NCBI GenBank assembly: GCA_964441265.1
Contig: CAYYKJ010000001.1
Span: forward strand, 1 to 64,000
Direction of reading: 5' to 3'
Origin: JAFGDH01 sp964441265
GTDB taxonomy: Archaea; Aenigmatarchaeota; Aenigmatarchaeia; QMZP01; QMZT01
DNA: 64,000 nt
Positions within the stretch are counted from its first letter, which is position 1; each line of letters opens with the position of its first letter. Shown here piece by piece: positions 43,278 through 50,703 of the stretch. The notes beneath the pieces are model-generated. The model made no database searches. It had not been told where the DNA came from and saw only the letters and a list, made by a program, of their open reading frames with translations. A program made the position numbers and the translations under genes.

Positions 43278-43919
43278 CTATAATTTCTTGAGCAGCAGAG
43301 CGTAAAGGTCCTTCATGTTCTGCCCGGTCTTCGCTGATATCCCCATTACGTCATAACCGGGGAAAGCGTTCCTTATCTTGGTAGTGCTGGATTTCCGCAG
43401 ATCCGCCTTGTTGGAAACGATGACCACGGGGACGTTCCTCGCGTCGAGATTCCCCAGTATCGTTATGTTGACCTGGCTTATCGGATCCCTAGTGGAGTCC
43501 AGGACCACCAGCACCATGTCCATCCTGTCCAGCCACTTTATGGATTCTATCACCCCTCTGGTGGCTTCCTTCGCCCTGGTCTTGGCCTCCTTCTTCTTCA
43601 TCCCGAATTTCAGAAAGTTCTCAAAGTCTATCTTGGTGGCTATTCCGGGGGTGTCCACGAGGTTGAAGCCGAGGGATTTGCCGTTGGACTTTATCTTGAC
43701 CTTTTCCTTGGTCCGTATCTCCCTGGTCTCGTGGGGGACGACAGATGCCTCCCCCATTTCCTCCCCGAGCCAGTCCATGCATATCCTGTTAGCCAGGGTC
43801 GTCTTTCCGGAATTGACAGGACCGTAAAGGCCTATCTTTATGTCTTTCTTCTTCCTGAATATCCTCCCGACCATGGAGGATATCTTCTTTTTCAGTTTCC
43901 TTATGTGCCTGATAACCAT
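43278..43919 (-). CDS. Era-like GTP-binding protein
   Basis: 213 residues. P-loop GPVNSGKTTLAN, G3 DTPG (VDTPGIATKID), G4 SNKAD (VVIVSNKADL) and G5 ISAKTG are complete. It lacks the KH domain of bacterial Era and has a basic N-terminus (HIRKLKKKISSM). It heads the operon with DUF2073, HPS, PHI and the Zn ribbon. Likely role: ribosome or RNA-related GTPase. Confidence 0.87.
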   Translation of the reverse strand: MVIRHIRKLKKKISSMVGRIFRKKKDIKIGLYGPVNSGKTTLANRICMDWLGEEMGEASVVPHETREIRTKEKVKIKSNGKSLGFNLVDTPGIATKIDFENFLKFGMKKKEAKTRAKEATRGVIESIKWLDRMDMVLVVLDSTRDPISQVNITILGNLDARNVPVVIVSNKADLRKSSTTKIRNAFPGYDVMGISAKTGQNMKDLYALLLKKL

Positions 43920-44028
43920 TGGATCATCCAGATTTTGTTATATTATTGTACATATGATATTTAAGATTTTAAGCGATCCCCGGTTTTGGATGAGGACGAT
44001 TTTATAAAAATTAAGATCAACGGGAGGT

Positions 44029-44223
44029 ATGGGCGATGTTTTCACGGAAAAAGAAATGGAAGGCATGAGGAAAGACGGAATATCAGAGGATTTTTTAGTC
44101 TATATCAGCAATCTCACAGATGCTGAAATGAAAGAAATCCAATACACAGTTAACGAATTGGCCAGAAGTCCTTTCCCACGCAACCCAAAACATTTACAAA
44201 AGAAAACGAGTGAATACAAATAA
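44029..44223 (+). CDS. hypothetical protein, 64 aa
   Basis: Small helical soluble protein (FLVYISNLTDAEMKEIQYTV). A TATA box (CGATTTTATAAAAATT, about 43997-44012) lies 25 bases before the ATG at 44029. The GGGAGGT just before the ATG is too close for a ribosome site, so leaderless translation is more likely. No family is recognised. Confidence 0.55.
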   Translation: MGDVFTEKEMEGMRKDGISEDFLVYISNLTDAEMKEIQYTVNELARSPFPRNPKHLQKKTSEYK

Positions 44224-44329
44224 TCGAATACACGAAATCCCGTGACCTTCACTCTTTTGACGAAACAGAGGATTAAATTAATGGAAAAAGGCGAAAAAAT
44301 TTATTAGGGGAATGCGACAATAATATATC

Positions 44330-44569
44330 ATGAAAAAGAAGACCTTTGCTCTTTCGGTCATTTTCGCTGGGCTTTTCGTGGTACTGCTTCACACCGGATA
44401 CTCAGAGAGCAGCGGCTCGGCCATGTTCATACACTCCTCGCGGCTGGTCACCGACATAAGCGGTCTCGGGGTGGGCGCGGCGACCACCGGAATAATGATC
44501 GAATACATGATCTTCCTTGCAGTGATATATCTGTTTCTCAGAGGGATCGTGACCCGCTTCGGGAAATAA
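44330..44569 (+). CDS. small exported/membrane protein, 79 aa
   Basis: An N-terminal hydrophobic segment (5-24) with signal-peptide form and a second one (about 52-72) flank a short Ser/Gly-rich loop. It ends in a basic tail. TATA-like AAAATTTATTAGG lies 25 bases before the ATG. No family is recognised. Confidence 0.6.
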   Translation: MKKKTFALSVIFAGLFVVLLHTGYSESSGSAMFIHSSRLVTDISGLGVGAATTGIMIEYMIFLAVIYLFLRGIVTRFGK

Positions 44570-44578
44570 GCCGGGAAT

Positions 44579-45151
44579 TCATTCATTCTCTTTTTTCACG
44601 GGACATACCGGAAGTACCGTTCTCCCGTAAACCTCGTTGAGCACCAGGGCCATCGACCCGTAGCACGCGCTGAGACCGCAGATTATCCCCTCATAACCGG
44701 CTATGATTTTGATGAGGGCTATTCCGGTGATTTCTCCCGCGGCGAGGAGGAAGAAGAGTATGGTAAGTGTCAGGAAGACGGCCTGTAGCATCCTGTTCAG
44801 TTTAAGCGTCCCGAAGAACATGAACAATGTGAAAAGCCCCCAGAGCGCGAAATAGGACGCCATGGCAGCGGGCTCCGGTACGGTTCCCCATCCAAAAGCC
44901 GGGAGTACCAGAAGGAATATCAGGCTCAGCCAGAACAGGCCGTAGGAAGTGAAGGCCGTCGTCCCGAAGGTGTTACCGTTCCGGTATTCCATTATTCCCG
45001 CGAATATCTGGGCGAAGCCTCCGTAGAATATACCCATGGCGAGTATCATTGTCCCCAGAGAGAAGAGCCCCGCATTGTGCAGATTCAGAAGCACGGTGGT
45101 CATGCCGAATCCCATGAGCCCCAGGGGTGCCGGATTGGATTTCAGATCCAT
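44579..45151 (-). CDS. acetate transporter, GPR1/FUN34/YaaH (SatP) family
   Basis: 190 residues with six membrane helices. The signature NPAPLGLMGFGMTTVLLN at the N-terminus (residues 5-22) and the AGI-like FAGIMEYRNGNTFGTTAF motif identify the family, which moves acetate and succinate with protons. It fits an organism making or using acetyl-CoA through the POR encoded upstream. The last residues are acidic and Cys/Pro-containing. Confidence 0.9.
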   Translation of the reverse strand: MDLKSNPAPLGLMGFGMTTVLLNLHNAGLFSLGTMILAMGIFYGGFAQIFAGIMEYRNGNTFGTTAFTSYGLFWLSLIFLLVLPAFGWGTVPEPAAMASYFALWGLFTLFMFFGTLKLNRMLQAVFLTLTILFFLLAAGEITGIALIKIIAGYEGIICGLSACYGSMALVLNEVYGRTVLPVCPVKKENE

Positions 45152-45194
45152 ACTGAAAATGAATTGTCACAGAGGAATAAATAACTTACTGAAA

Positions 45195-47315
45195 TCAGAA
45201 TTCTATTTCCTTTATCTCCGAGAGGTCGTCCAGGGAGCTGGCTATCAGCTTGCCCGGGGAAAGGGTGTAAAGCACGTCGCTTATGTAGAGCGCTCTTCTG
45301 ACCGACTCGTCATATCTCGGGTAGTAAACGGGCTCTTCGCTGGTTTTGTTCTCTGAATGGGTGATCTCCCCGCGGAACACGAACCCGTCCTCCGGGTTTA
45401 TGCTGAAGACCTGAGCCCCGTCCGAATACTCCACGTCATTCCACTCCTCCCCCTTCCAGTCCGAGACCCTCGCCGGTATGACCAGAAGCCCGTTCTCCCT
45501 GTCGAAGAGGAAGGCCTTGTGGTCGTGGAGCGCATAGGAGTACGATCCCCTGCCCCCTATCACGTATTTGGAGACCTCCACCGGATCGGAAACGTCGCTG
45601 ACGTCGTAAAGGGAAAGCTTCACGCCGGAGGTGGAGACCCCCCAGCGGACTTCCTCGGTCTCCATGCCCACCCCTATTATGTGGTCCTCGCCGTATGGAT
45701 GGAGATACTGTGAGTATCCAGGTATCTTCAGCTTACCGAGGACAGAAGGGGAATAGGGATCTGAAAGGTCGATCACGAAGAACGGATCTATCCTCTCGAA
45801 GGTGACCATGTAAAGCCGGTCACCCATGAACCTGGTGGAGTATATGCTCTCCCCGGGAGCGAGATTCTCCAGCCTCCCTATTACCTTCAGGCCGCTGTCC
45901 AGAACGTACACGTGGTTCATTGACGCGGACCGGATTCCGCCGGCCCATCCGGAAGTGGTGGTGGCGATCCTGAAGTATCCCTCATGCTCGTCCATGGAGA
46001 ACTGGTTGAGGGGCGTACCGGGAACGCTCCCTCCGGCCGCGTATTCTATTTCCCCGCCGGATATCGATATCCTGTGGACCGAGGACTTCTCCATCTCCTT
46101 TGACATTTCAGCCATGAACTCCATGAGGCTCTCCTCGATCCCTTTCTGGAATTCCGCCGCCCGTTCGGGGCCAAGGCCTTCCGTGTAATCGTTCAGAATC
46201 CGGGTAATGGAATTCATCCTTTCATGGTAAGGTTCATCGGAATTCCATACGGAGGACACCTCCAGGGAAAGGCCGGGCGGGAGGCTTGGTATCAGCGCCT
46301 CGGTCACCATTCTCTCAACTATGTCTCTCTGGTCGATCCTCTTCTGGTAGGTTATGTATATGTTGTCCTTTGAAACGTAAAGATTCTGCCCGTAACCGAG
46401 GAGGAACACCTTGCTCTGCGGATCTTCGGTTTCCTCCATGAGATTCACCGAGGTTATGGTGGTGAACTGGTAGGAGCTGGCAGGAACGTCGAAATAATAC
46501 ACCTCCGCGCACCCGCAGGCGATTCCGCCGGAAGCTCCGGACATTATCCTTGGTATGCCCGGGTTTCCGTAACTGTACACGGGCTTCCGGGAAATCACAT
46601 AAACATAGTCGCCGATCATCCTGGAATTCTGGTAGTTCCCCTCAACGGTGAGATTCCTGGCCAGAGAGGGATCCGAACGATCGCTCACGTCGTAGACCAG
46701 AACCGCGGAAACCGGCCCGTCGTGTCCGCCGGGAGCGGCAACGGCCTTCTCATCTTCGCTATCCGCAACTTCCACACCGACCATGGGAACGGGGTAACGG
46801 CCGTGAAGGGAAGAGAAAACGACCAGCCTGTCATCATTAACGTAAATCTCGGAGACGCTGCCGTTCACCTCGATCTCGGAGACTATCTCTGCCCCTCCGG
46901 CAGGGTATGCATCGACTATGAATACCTTGCCTTCCGGTTCCGAAACTATGTAAAGGTATTTCCCGTCGCTCTTGACTATGTCCGCCTCGTCCACCCCCTC
47001 GACCTGTATGTTGGTGGTGGAAAAATCATCAGACCAGCCCTTCGCCGCTTCACCGGAACTGTCTTCGGCGACCGGGATGGCGGTGGGAGATCCCATGGTG
47101 TCCATGGCCTGCACGCCTCGCATAACGCCCGTGCCGAAATAGCCGTAGCTTCCGGTCTTCTCCTCCAGGAACTCGCTCAGCTCGGAGCACGAGGAGAACC
47201 TCTTCAGCTGGTCGGTCCCGGCAATATCGCCGACCGAGCCGAGAGCGGCTATCAGCCCCGCCCCGACCAGTATCATGACCGCGAGCAAGGCCGCCGGGCC
47301 GTAAAATCCTTTCAT
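45195..47315 (-). CDS. secreted beta-propeller domain protein
   Basis: 706 residues with a signal peptide or N-terminal anchor (about 5-30). STTNIQVEGVDEADIVKSDG is the hallmark of the archaeal/bacterial Beta_propel family, and repeated ADYVYVISRKP/YDVSD.DPxxxxxL-type blades follow. It is probably outside the membrane; metal or substrate binding is unknown. It stands alone, with its own spacer before the ABC transporter genes. Confidence 0.8.
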   Translation of the reverse strand: MKGFYGPAALLAVMILVGAGLIAALGSVGDIAGTDQLKRFSSCSELSEFLEEKTGSYGYFGTGVMRGVQAMDTMGSPTAIPVAEDSSGEAAKGWSDDFSTTNIQVEGVDEADIVKSDGKYLYIVSEPEGKVFIVDAYPAGGAEIVSEIEVNGSVSEIYVNDDRLVVFSSLHGRYPVPMVGVEVADSEDEKAVAAPGGHDGPVSAVLVYDVSDRSDPSLARNLTVEGNYQNSRMIGDYVYVISRKPVYSYGNPGIPRIMSGASGGIACGCAEVYYFDVPASSYQFTTITSVNLMEETEDPQSKVFLLGYGQNLYVSKDNIYITYQKRIDQRDIVERMVTEALIPSLPPGLSLEVSSVWNSDEPYHERMNSITRILNDYTEGLGPERAAEFQKGIEESLMEFMAEMSKEMEKSSVHRISISGGEIEYAAGGSVPGTPLNQFSMDEHEGYFRIATTTSGWAGGIRSASMNHVYVLDSGLKVIGRLENLAPGESIYSTRFMGDRLYMVTFERIDPFFVIDLSDPYSPSVLGKLKIPGYSQYLHPYGEDHIIGVGMETEEVRWGVSTSGVKLSLYDVSDVSDPVEVSKYVIGGRGSYSYALHDHKAFLFDRENGLLVIPARVSDWKGEEWNDVEYSDGAQVFSINPEDGFVFRGEITHSENKTSEEPVYYPRYDESVRRALYISDVLYTLSPGKLIASSLDDLSEIKEIEF

Positions 47316-47394
47316 GAATATACTTTTCCTTGTCCCTAATATATGGGTTTCGGAATGCTTCGGTTTTGGCCGAAGAAAATGCCTGAAGTAGACT

Positions 47395-48153
47395 TCAGAT
47401 CTCCGTCGTGTTAAACAGACGGGTAGCCAGAAGTATCATGGCCATGCAGAAACCACCGAGAACCGCGAGATCCAGCAAAAGAGGCATCTGAGAGGTCCCG
47501 ATTATGAGCCCCCTCAGCCCGTCCACACCGTAGGTCAGGGGATCCAGGTATGATATTCCCGCCAGCCAGCCGGGGAGCTGGTTCAGGGGGAACAGCGCAC
47601 CGGAAAGCAGGAACGTGGGCATAACCAGGAAATTCATTATCATCTGGAAACCGTGCATGTCTTCTATCCTGGTGGCTAAGGATATTCCCAGACCCACGAA
47701 GGACATGGCTATCAGCAGTATGAACACGGTGGACAAAAGCAGCCCCGCAAGGCTGGCGATCTTCACCCCCATGAGCACGCTAACTCCCAGTATAAAGAAG
47801 GCCTGAAGGATCCCGCTCGTCATGCCGGCGAATATCCTCCCCATGACTATCGACACCCTGTCCACCGGGGCGACCATTATCTCCTTGAGGAATCCGAACT
47901 GCCTGTCGAAGAGTATGGAGACCCCAGCGAACATGGAACCGAAAAGCAGGGTCATGGCGACGATGCCCGGCGTCAGGAAGTCCATATAAGAGACCCCTCC
48001 CGGAAGGCCTGAGATGGCCAGGGAATTGAACCCCATGCCGAGGAAGGCGAGGAAGAAGAACGGGGTGGCGAGGTTTCCGGCCAGCCTGCTCTTGTTCCTG
48101 ACGTACTTCTTCATTTCCCTGAGCCATATGACGTAGATTGCGCCGAAATTCAT
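47395..48153 (-). CDS. ABC-2-type transporter permease
   Basis: 252 residues with six membrane helices. FLKEIMVAPVDRVSIVMGRI and GALFPLNQLPGWL are characteristic of DrrB-like ABC-2 permeases. It forms an exporter with the ATPase gene just upstream, from which it is separated by six bases. The cargo is unknown; drugs, lipids or glycans are common for this type. Confidence 0.88.
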   Translation of the reverse strand: MNFGAIYVIWLREMKKYVRNKSRLAGNLATPFFFLAFLGMGFNSLAISGLPGGVSYMDFLTPGIVAMTLLFGSMFAGVSILFDRQFGFLKEIMVAPVDRVSIVMGRIFAGMTSGILQAFFILGVSVLMGVKIASLAGLLLSTVFILLIAMSFVGLGISLATRIEDMHGFQMIMNFLVMPTFLLSGALFPLNQLPGWLAGISYLDPLTYGVDGLRGLIIGTSQMPLLLDLAVLGGFCMAMILLATRLFNTTEI

Positions 48154-48159
48154 ACCCTC

Positions 48160-49158
48160 TCACTTCCTCCTCATGGTCCTCACCCGCTGACGGAAGGCGT
48201 CGCCGGCGCTGGCCTCGTGCTCCCTTATAGTCTTGCCGGTGAAGTGTATGAAGACGTCCTCCAGGGTGGGCTTGTGCAGATCAACAGAATCGATTCTTAT
48301 ACCCTCGTTTTCGGCCTTCTTGAGGAGGCCGGGTATCCTGCTGCCCGCGTCCTTCATGGAAACCGAGACTGCACCGTCATGGCGCTTGACCCTGGTGGCC
48401 CCGCCCGTGGACTTGACCATACCGAAAAGCTTCGGGGAGCTGCCGGAACGGAGCGTGATTACGTCGCCGCCCAGAGAGTTCTTCAGCTTTCCCGGCGTGT
48501 CCAGCGCGAGTATCTTCCCGTGATCTATTATGGCCACTCTCCCGCACAGGAAATCCGCCTCCTCCATGTAATGGGTGGTGAGTATTATGGTGATCCCGTA
48601 CTCCTTGTTCAGTCTTTTGATGTGCTCCCAGATAACCCTCCTCGTCTGGGCGTCCAGCCCCAGTGTGGGCTCGTCCAGGAACAGCACGTCAGGCCTGTGC
48701 ATGAGTCCCCTGGCTATCTCCAGCCTCCGCTTCATTCCGCCCGAGTACTTCTCCGCCAGATCATCCGCCCTTCCGGAGAGCTCCACCAGGTCCAGTACCT
48801 CCTTTATCCTTTTCTCCCGGTCGTTCCTGGACATGCCGTACATCCTGGCATGGAAGTCCAGGTTCTCCCTGCCGGTCAGCTGGTCATCGGTTGCCGGATC
48901 CTGAAAAACTATGCCTATCCTGTGCCGGACCGTGTCGGGGTCTTTCGTCACATCGGTCCCGCCCACCATCGCCCTTCCGGATGTGGGGCGGGTCATGGTG
49001 GAGAGCATCTTTATGGTGGTGGTCTTTCCGGCCCCGTTGGGCCCCAGAATGCCGAATATCTCCCCCCTCTCCACCTTCAGGTCTATGCCGTCGACTGCCC
49101 TCACGTTCCCGCTGAAGACCTTCATGAGTTCTCTGACCTCTATGGCGGGCTTTTTCAT
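48160..49158 (-). CDS. ABC transporter ATP-binding protein (DrrA-like)
   Basis: 332 residues. Walker A GPNGAGKTT, signature YSGGMKRRLE, Walker B VLFLDEPTLGLD and the H-loop TTHYMEEAD are intact. The C-terminal extension (about 220-332) is typical of DrrA/daunorubicin-type ATPases. It is the first gene of the exporter operon. Confidence 0.92.
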   Translation of the reverse strand: MKKPAIEVRELMKVFSGNVRAVDGIDLKVERGEIFGILGPNGAGKTTTIKMLSTMTRPTSGRAMVGGTDVTKDPDTVRHRIGIVFQDPATDDQLTGRENLDFHARMYGMSRNDREKRIKEVLDLVELSGRADDLAEKYSGGMKRRLEIARGLMHRPDVLFLDEPTLGLDAQTRRVIWEHIKRLNKEYGITIILTTHYMEEADFLCGRVAIIDHGKILALDTPGKLKNSLGGDVITLRSGSSPKLFGMVKSTGGATRVKRHDGAVSVSMKDAGSRIPGLLKKAENEGIRIDSVDLHKPTLEDVFIHFTGKTIREHEASAGDAFRQRVRTMRRK

Positions 49159-49214
49159 CTTTCTATTTATTCCGTGCTACTAATAAAAAGTATTATCCCG
49201 GCAGCTGACGTGAT

Positions 49215-49245
49215 AAAAAAATAAGATGCCCCGACCGGGATTTTC
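49215..49245 (-). repeat. displaced copy of the tRNA-Gly 3' end and terminator (att-like)
   Basis: These 31 bases match 50272-50302 at 30 of 31 positions (plus-strand C at 49230 replaces G at 50287). On the minus strand they comprise the last five bases of the T-loop insertion, the last 14 bases of the tRNA including the discriminator, and the T-rich trailer. The HEPN stop codon lies at its edge, and the T-run can serve as that gene's terminator. Confidence 0.85.
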
Positions 49246-49678
49246 ATACCCCCAGTTTTGGGTATAAACCATTCAAAAAATTCAGCACCTTCTGGGCATA
49301 TTCCGCATCGAACTTCTTTCCGTAATAAAGTATCCCATTCCTGAAATATCTCAAATCGTTCATGAACCTCGTTTCATTCTCACTGAAGCCCATTTCCCGC
49401 ATGTAAGAAACCTCTGCCTCGTGCGCTCCTTTACCGGAGGTATAAAACCCCTTTTCAAGTATCTTTGCCCTGAGGAGCTCTATTAGAACGTCATAAGAGT
49501 TCTCGATGAAATAATTCGCGTTCTCATCTCTCAGCCCTATCTTTTTGCGCATAGAATCGAGAAATCTCTTCCTTCCCTTTGCTTCCTCCCTCAGGGATCT
49601 CGCCCTTGCCGGATCAGGTCTTCTTTTGACCACGGTACCGGTTTCCACAAATTCCCCGAAATTCTTCAATGGCCTCAT
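49244..49678 (-). CDS. HEPN-like protein of a HEPN/MNT pair
   Basis: 144 residues, all-helical, with SYDVLIELLRAKILEKG and LRYFRNGILYYGKKFDAE typical of HEPN domains that pair with minimal nucleotidyltransferases. The R-x4-6-H ribonuclease motif is altered: Arg-Asn is present but the expected His reads Tyr (RNGILYY), so RNase activity is uncertain. It overlaps the upstream gene by four bases (ATGA). The last codons run into the tRNA-derived repeat. Confidence 0.75.
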   Translation of the reverse strand: MRPLKNFGEFVETGTVVKRRPDPARARSLREEAKGRKRFLDSMRKKIGLRDENANYFIENSYDVLIELLRAKILEKGFYTSGKGAHEAEVSYMREMGFSENETRFMNDLRYFRNGILYYGKKFDAEYAQKVLNFLNGLYPKLGV

Positions 49679-50220
49679 GCCTCGACCATTCCCTGGACAG
49701 TGATTCCGTTCAATATATTTGATTTGAGGTTCCTGTTTATCTCTTCAAGGTCTCCATAAAAATGGACATGAATCTTCCTTTCCAGGATCTTCTCGAATCC
49801 GGTAAAATCTCCTCTCCTCCCTTTCAAACCGATCACGGCAACGTCAATGTCGGATTCTTCGGTGTCTTCCCCGTAAGAATAGCTGCCGAAGAGTATCACC
49901 GCGCATCCGGGGAATTCTTCACCCAAAGCATCAGCCAACCCCGACTCGTATATCATTTTAAGGTTCTCTGCCCTTTTCAGTGAAGCGGCCCTTGGGTTGT
50001 CCCTGTTCAGCCCAACAGACGTGAGATTCATGTCCTTGCTCCTGTCAATCCTTATCAGCTCTTCTCTTTCCAGCTCTTTCAGCGCCTTTGAGACGGCAGT
50101 GGCCGACACGTCCAAAAATTCTGATATCTTTCTCTGGCTCAGGCCTCTCCCCGCCTTTACGCACAGGAGCCTGAAAATTTCGTTCTGTAACCTCGTAAAC
50201 TTTAGTTTATATATGTCCAT
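49675..50220 (-). CDS. winged-helix MNT nucleotidyltransferase, antitoxin partner
   Basis: 181 residues: an N-terminal winged helix (about 1-65: RKISEFLDVSATAVSKALKE) and a C-terminal minimal nucleotidyltransferase with GSYSYGEDTEESDIDVAVIG (about 110-130). MNT proteins of this class modify and neutralise HEPN toxins by adding nucleotides. The winged helix makes it a probable autorepressor; its first codons lie inside an operator-like repeat. It starts from a leaderless promoter. Confidence 0.85.
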   Translation of the reverse strand: MDIYKLKFTRLQNEIFRLLCVKAGRGLSQRKISEFLDVSATAVSKALKELEREELIRIDRSKDMNLTSVGLNRDNPRAASLKRAENLKMIYESGLADALGEEFPGCAVILFGSYSYGEDTEESDIDVAVIGLKGRRGDFTGFEKILERKIHVHFYGDLEEINRNLKSNILNGITVQGMVEA

Positions 50221-50250
50221 ATTAGTTTATATATGTAAACTTTAGTTTAT
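50195..50250 (-). promoter_or_regulatory. three operator-like repeats with 20-bp period over the promoter and start
   Basis: AGTTTAT begins at 50204, 50224 and 50244, exactly 20 bp apart; outer copies extend to GTAAACTTTAGTTTAT (50195-50210 and 50235-50250), an interrupted palindrome. The copy at 50244 forms the TATA box about 25 bases from the ATG (50220), the middle one covers the transcript start, and the last lies in codons 2-8. Two helical turns between sites fit cooperative binding on one DNA face. Confidence 0.7.
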
Positions 50251-50271
50251 AAGCTTTATTCCAACAAAATG

Positions 50272-50302
50272 AAAAAAATAAGATGCGCCGACCGGGATTT
50301 TC
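50272..50302 (-). repeat. tRNA-Gly 3' end and terminator, second copy of the 31-bp repeat
   Basis: Partner of 49215-49245, 1,057 bp away. It is the working 3' end of tRNA-Gly with the trailer TCTTATTTTTTT. The HEPN/MNT genes lie wholly between the copies, as in tRNA-targeted integration. Confidence 0.85.
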
Positions 50303-50347
50303 CGACCCCGCAAGCATCAGCTGTTCTCTTCTTTGAGCAAAGGGTCA
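50298..50347 (-). other. tRNA-Gly intron 3, T-loop
   Basis: About 50 bases after TTCAAA and before T-CCCGG. It begins TGACCC and ends GGGTCGGAAAA, so GACCC and GGGTC pair. Confidence 0.75.
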
Positions 50348-50376
50348 TTTGAACCCGGGTCACAGGCTTGGAAGGC

Positions 50377-50421
50377 TTACACCACGATCACGGCGCTTTC
50401 GCGCTCACATCTTCCCGGTGT
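50377..50421 (-). other. tRNA-Gly intron 2, anticodon stem 29/30
   Basis: About 45 bases between CAG and GC of the anticodon stem. Its ends ACACC and GGTGT are complementary, and an inner GAGCGCGAAAGCGC hairpin is visible. The classic position 37/38 is not used. Confidence 0.7.
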
Positions 50422-50437
50422 CTGTGTCCTAACCAGG

Positions 50438-50478
50438 GTCTCCAAGCCCTTTCCGATCTCTTTCCTGAAAAGGGCCTG
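50438..50478 (-). other. tRNA-Gly intron 1, D-loop
   Basis: About 41 bases between exon ends TAGTCTAG and CCTGGTTAGGAC; the exact edge may shift by one C. AGGCCC near its start can pair with GGGCTT near its end. Confidence 0.7.
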
Positions 50479-50496
50479 CTAGACTATCGGCGCGTT

Positions 50497-50617
50497 GTTT
50501 CGGGAGACAGATTATATCTTCGGTTCAAGCTGTCATGCGCTGGTTTCGGGAGACGACCTGCTCCGATTGGCATAAGTCGTCGGGACAGCCCGGTTCAATC
50601 GATGCAGGCTGTCATAC
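50497..50617 (-). ncRNA. three-hairpin structured RNA upstream of tRNA-Gly (guide-RNA candidate)
   Basis: On the minus strand three hairpins follow each other: stems at 50584-50590/50607-50613, 50552-50557/50576-50581 and 50506-50510/50530-50534. The latter two are each followed by the same sequence GTCTCCCGAAAC, ending in CA or AA, reminiscent of H and ACA boxes; TTGAACC occurs in the loops of two hairpins. A TATA-like element at about 50635-50648 would start the transcript near 50617 and continue into tRNA-Gly. An H/ACA-type pseudouridine guide is possible but no target was found by eye. Confidence 0.4.
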
Positions 50618-50703
50618 CTTCTTTTTATTGGCAGAATTAATAAATAGTTAATTGCATCTTAAAATCGAATCAAATTTATAAAATATGTCATCATTTTTAC
50701 TTC

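Larger units (their letters stand above)
50284..50493 (-). tRNA. tRNA-Gly(TCC) with three insertions (introns)
   Basis: Acceptor GCGCCGA (50493-50487) pairs with TCGGCGC (50291-50285), discriminator A at 50284, no CCA. After removing three segments the gene gives a complete cloverleaf of 74 bases: D-arm GTCT/GGAC, anticodon stem CAGGC/GCCTG with loop CTTCCAA (anticodon 50372-50370), variable TGAC, T-stem CCGGG/CCCGG with loop TTCAAAT. The insertions lie in the D-loop, the anticodon stem (29/30) and the T-loop. Fully paired arms make a pseudogene unlikely. It is followed by a T-run terminator. Confidence 0.88.

Noticed and set aside
48217..49224. 335-codon open frame on the plus strand
   Set aside because: It is antisense to the ABC ATPase gene with intact Walker and signature motifs.
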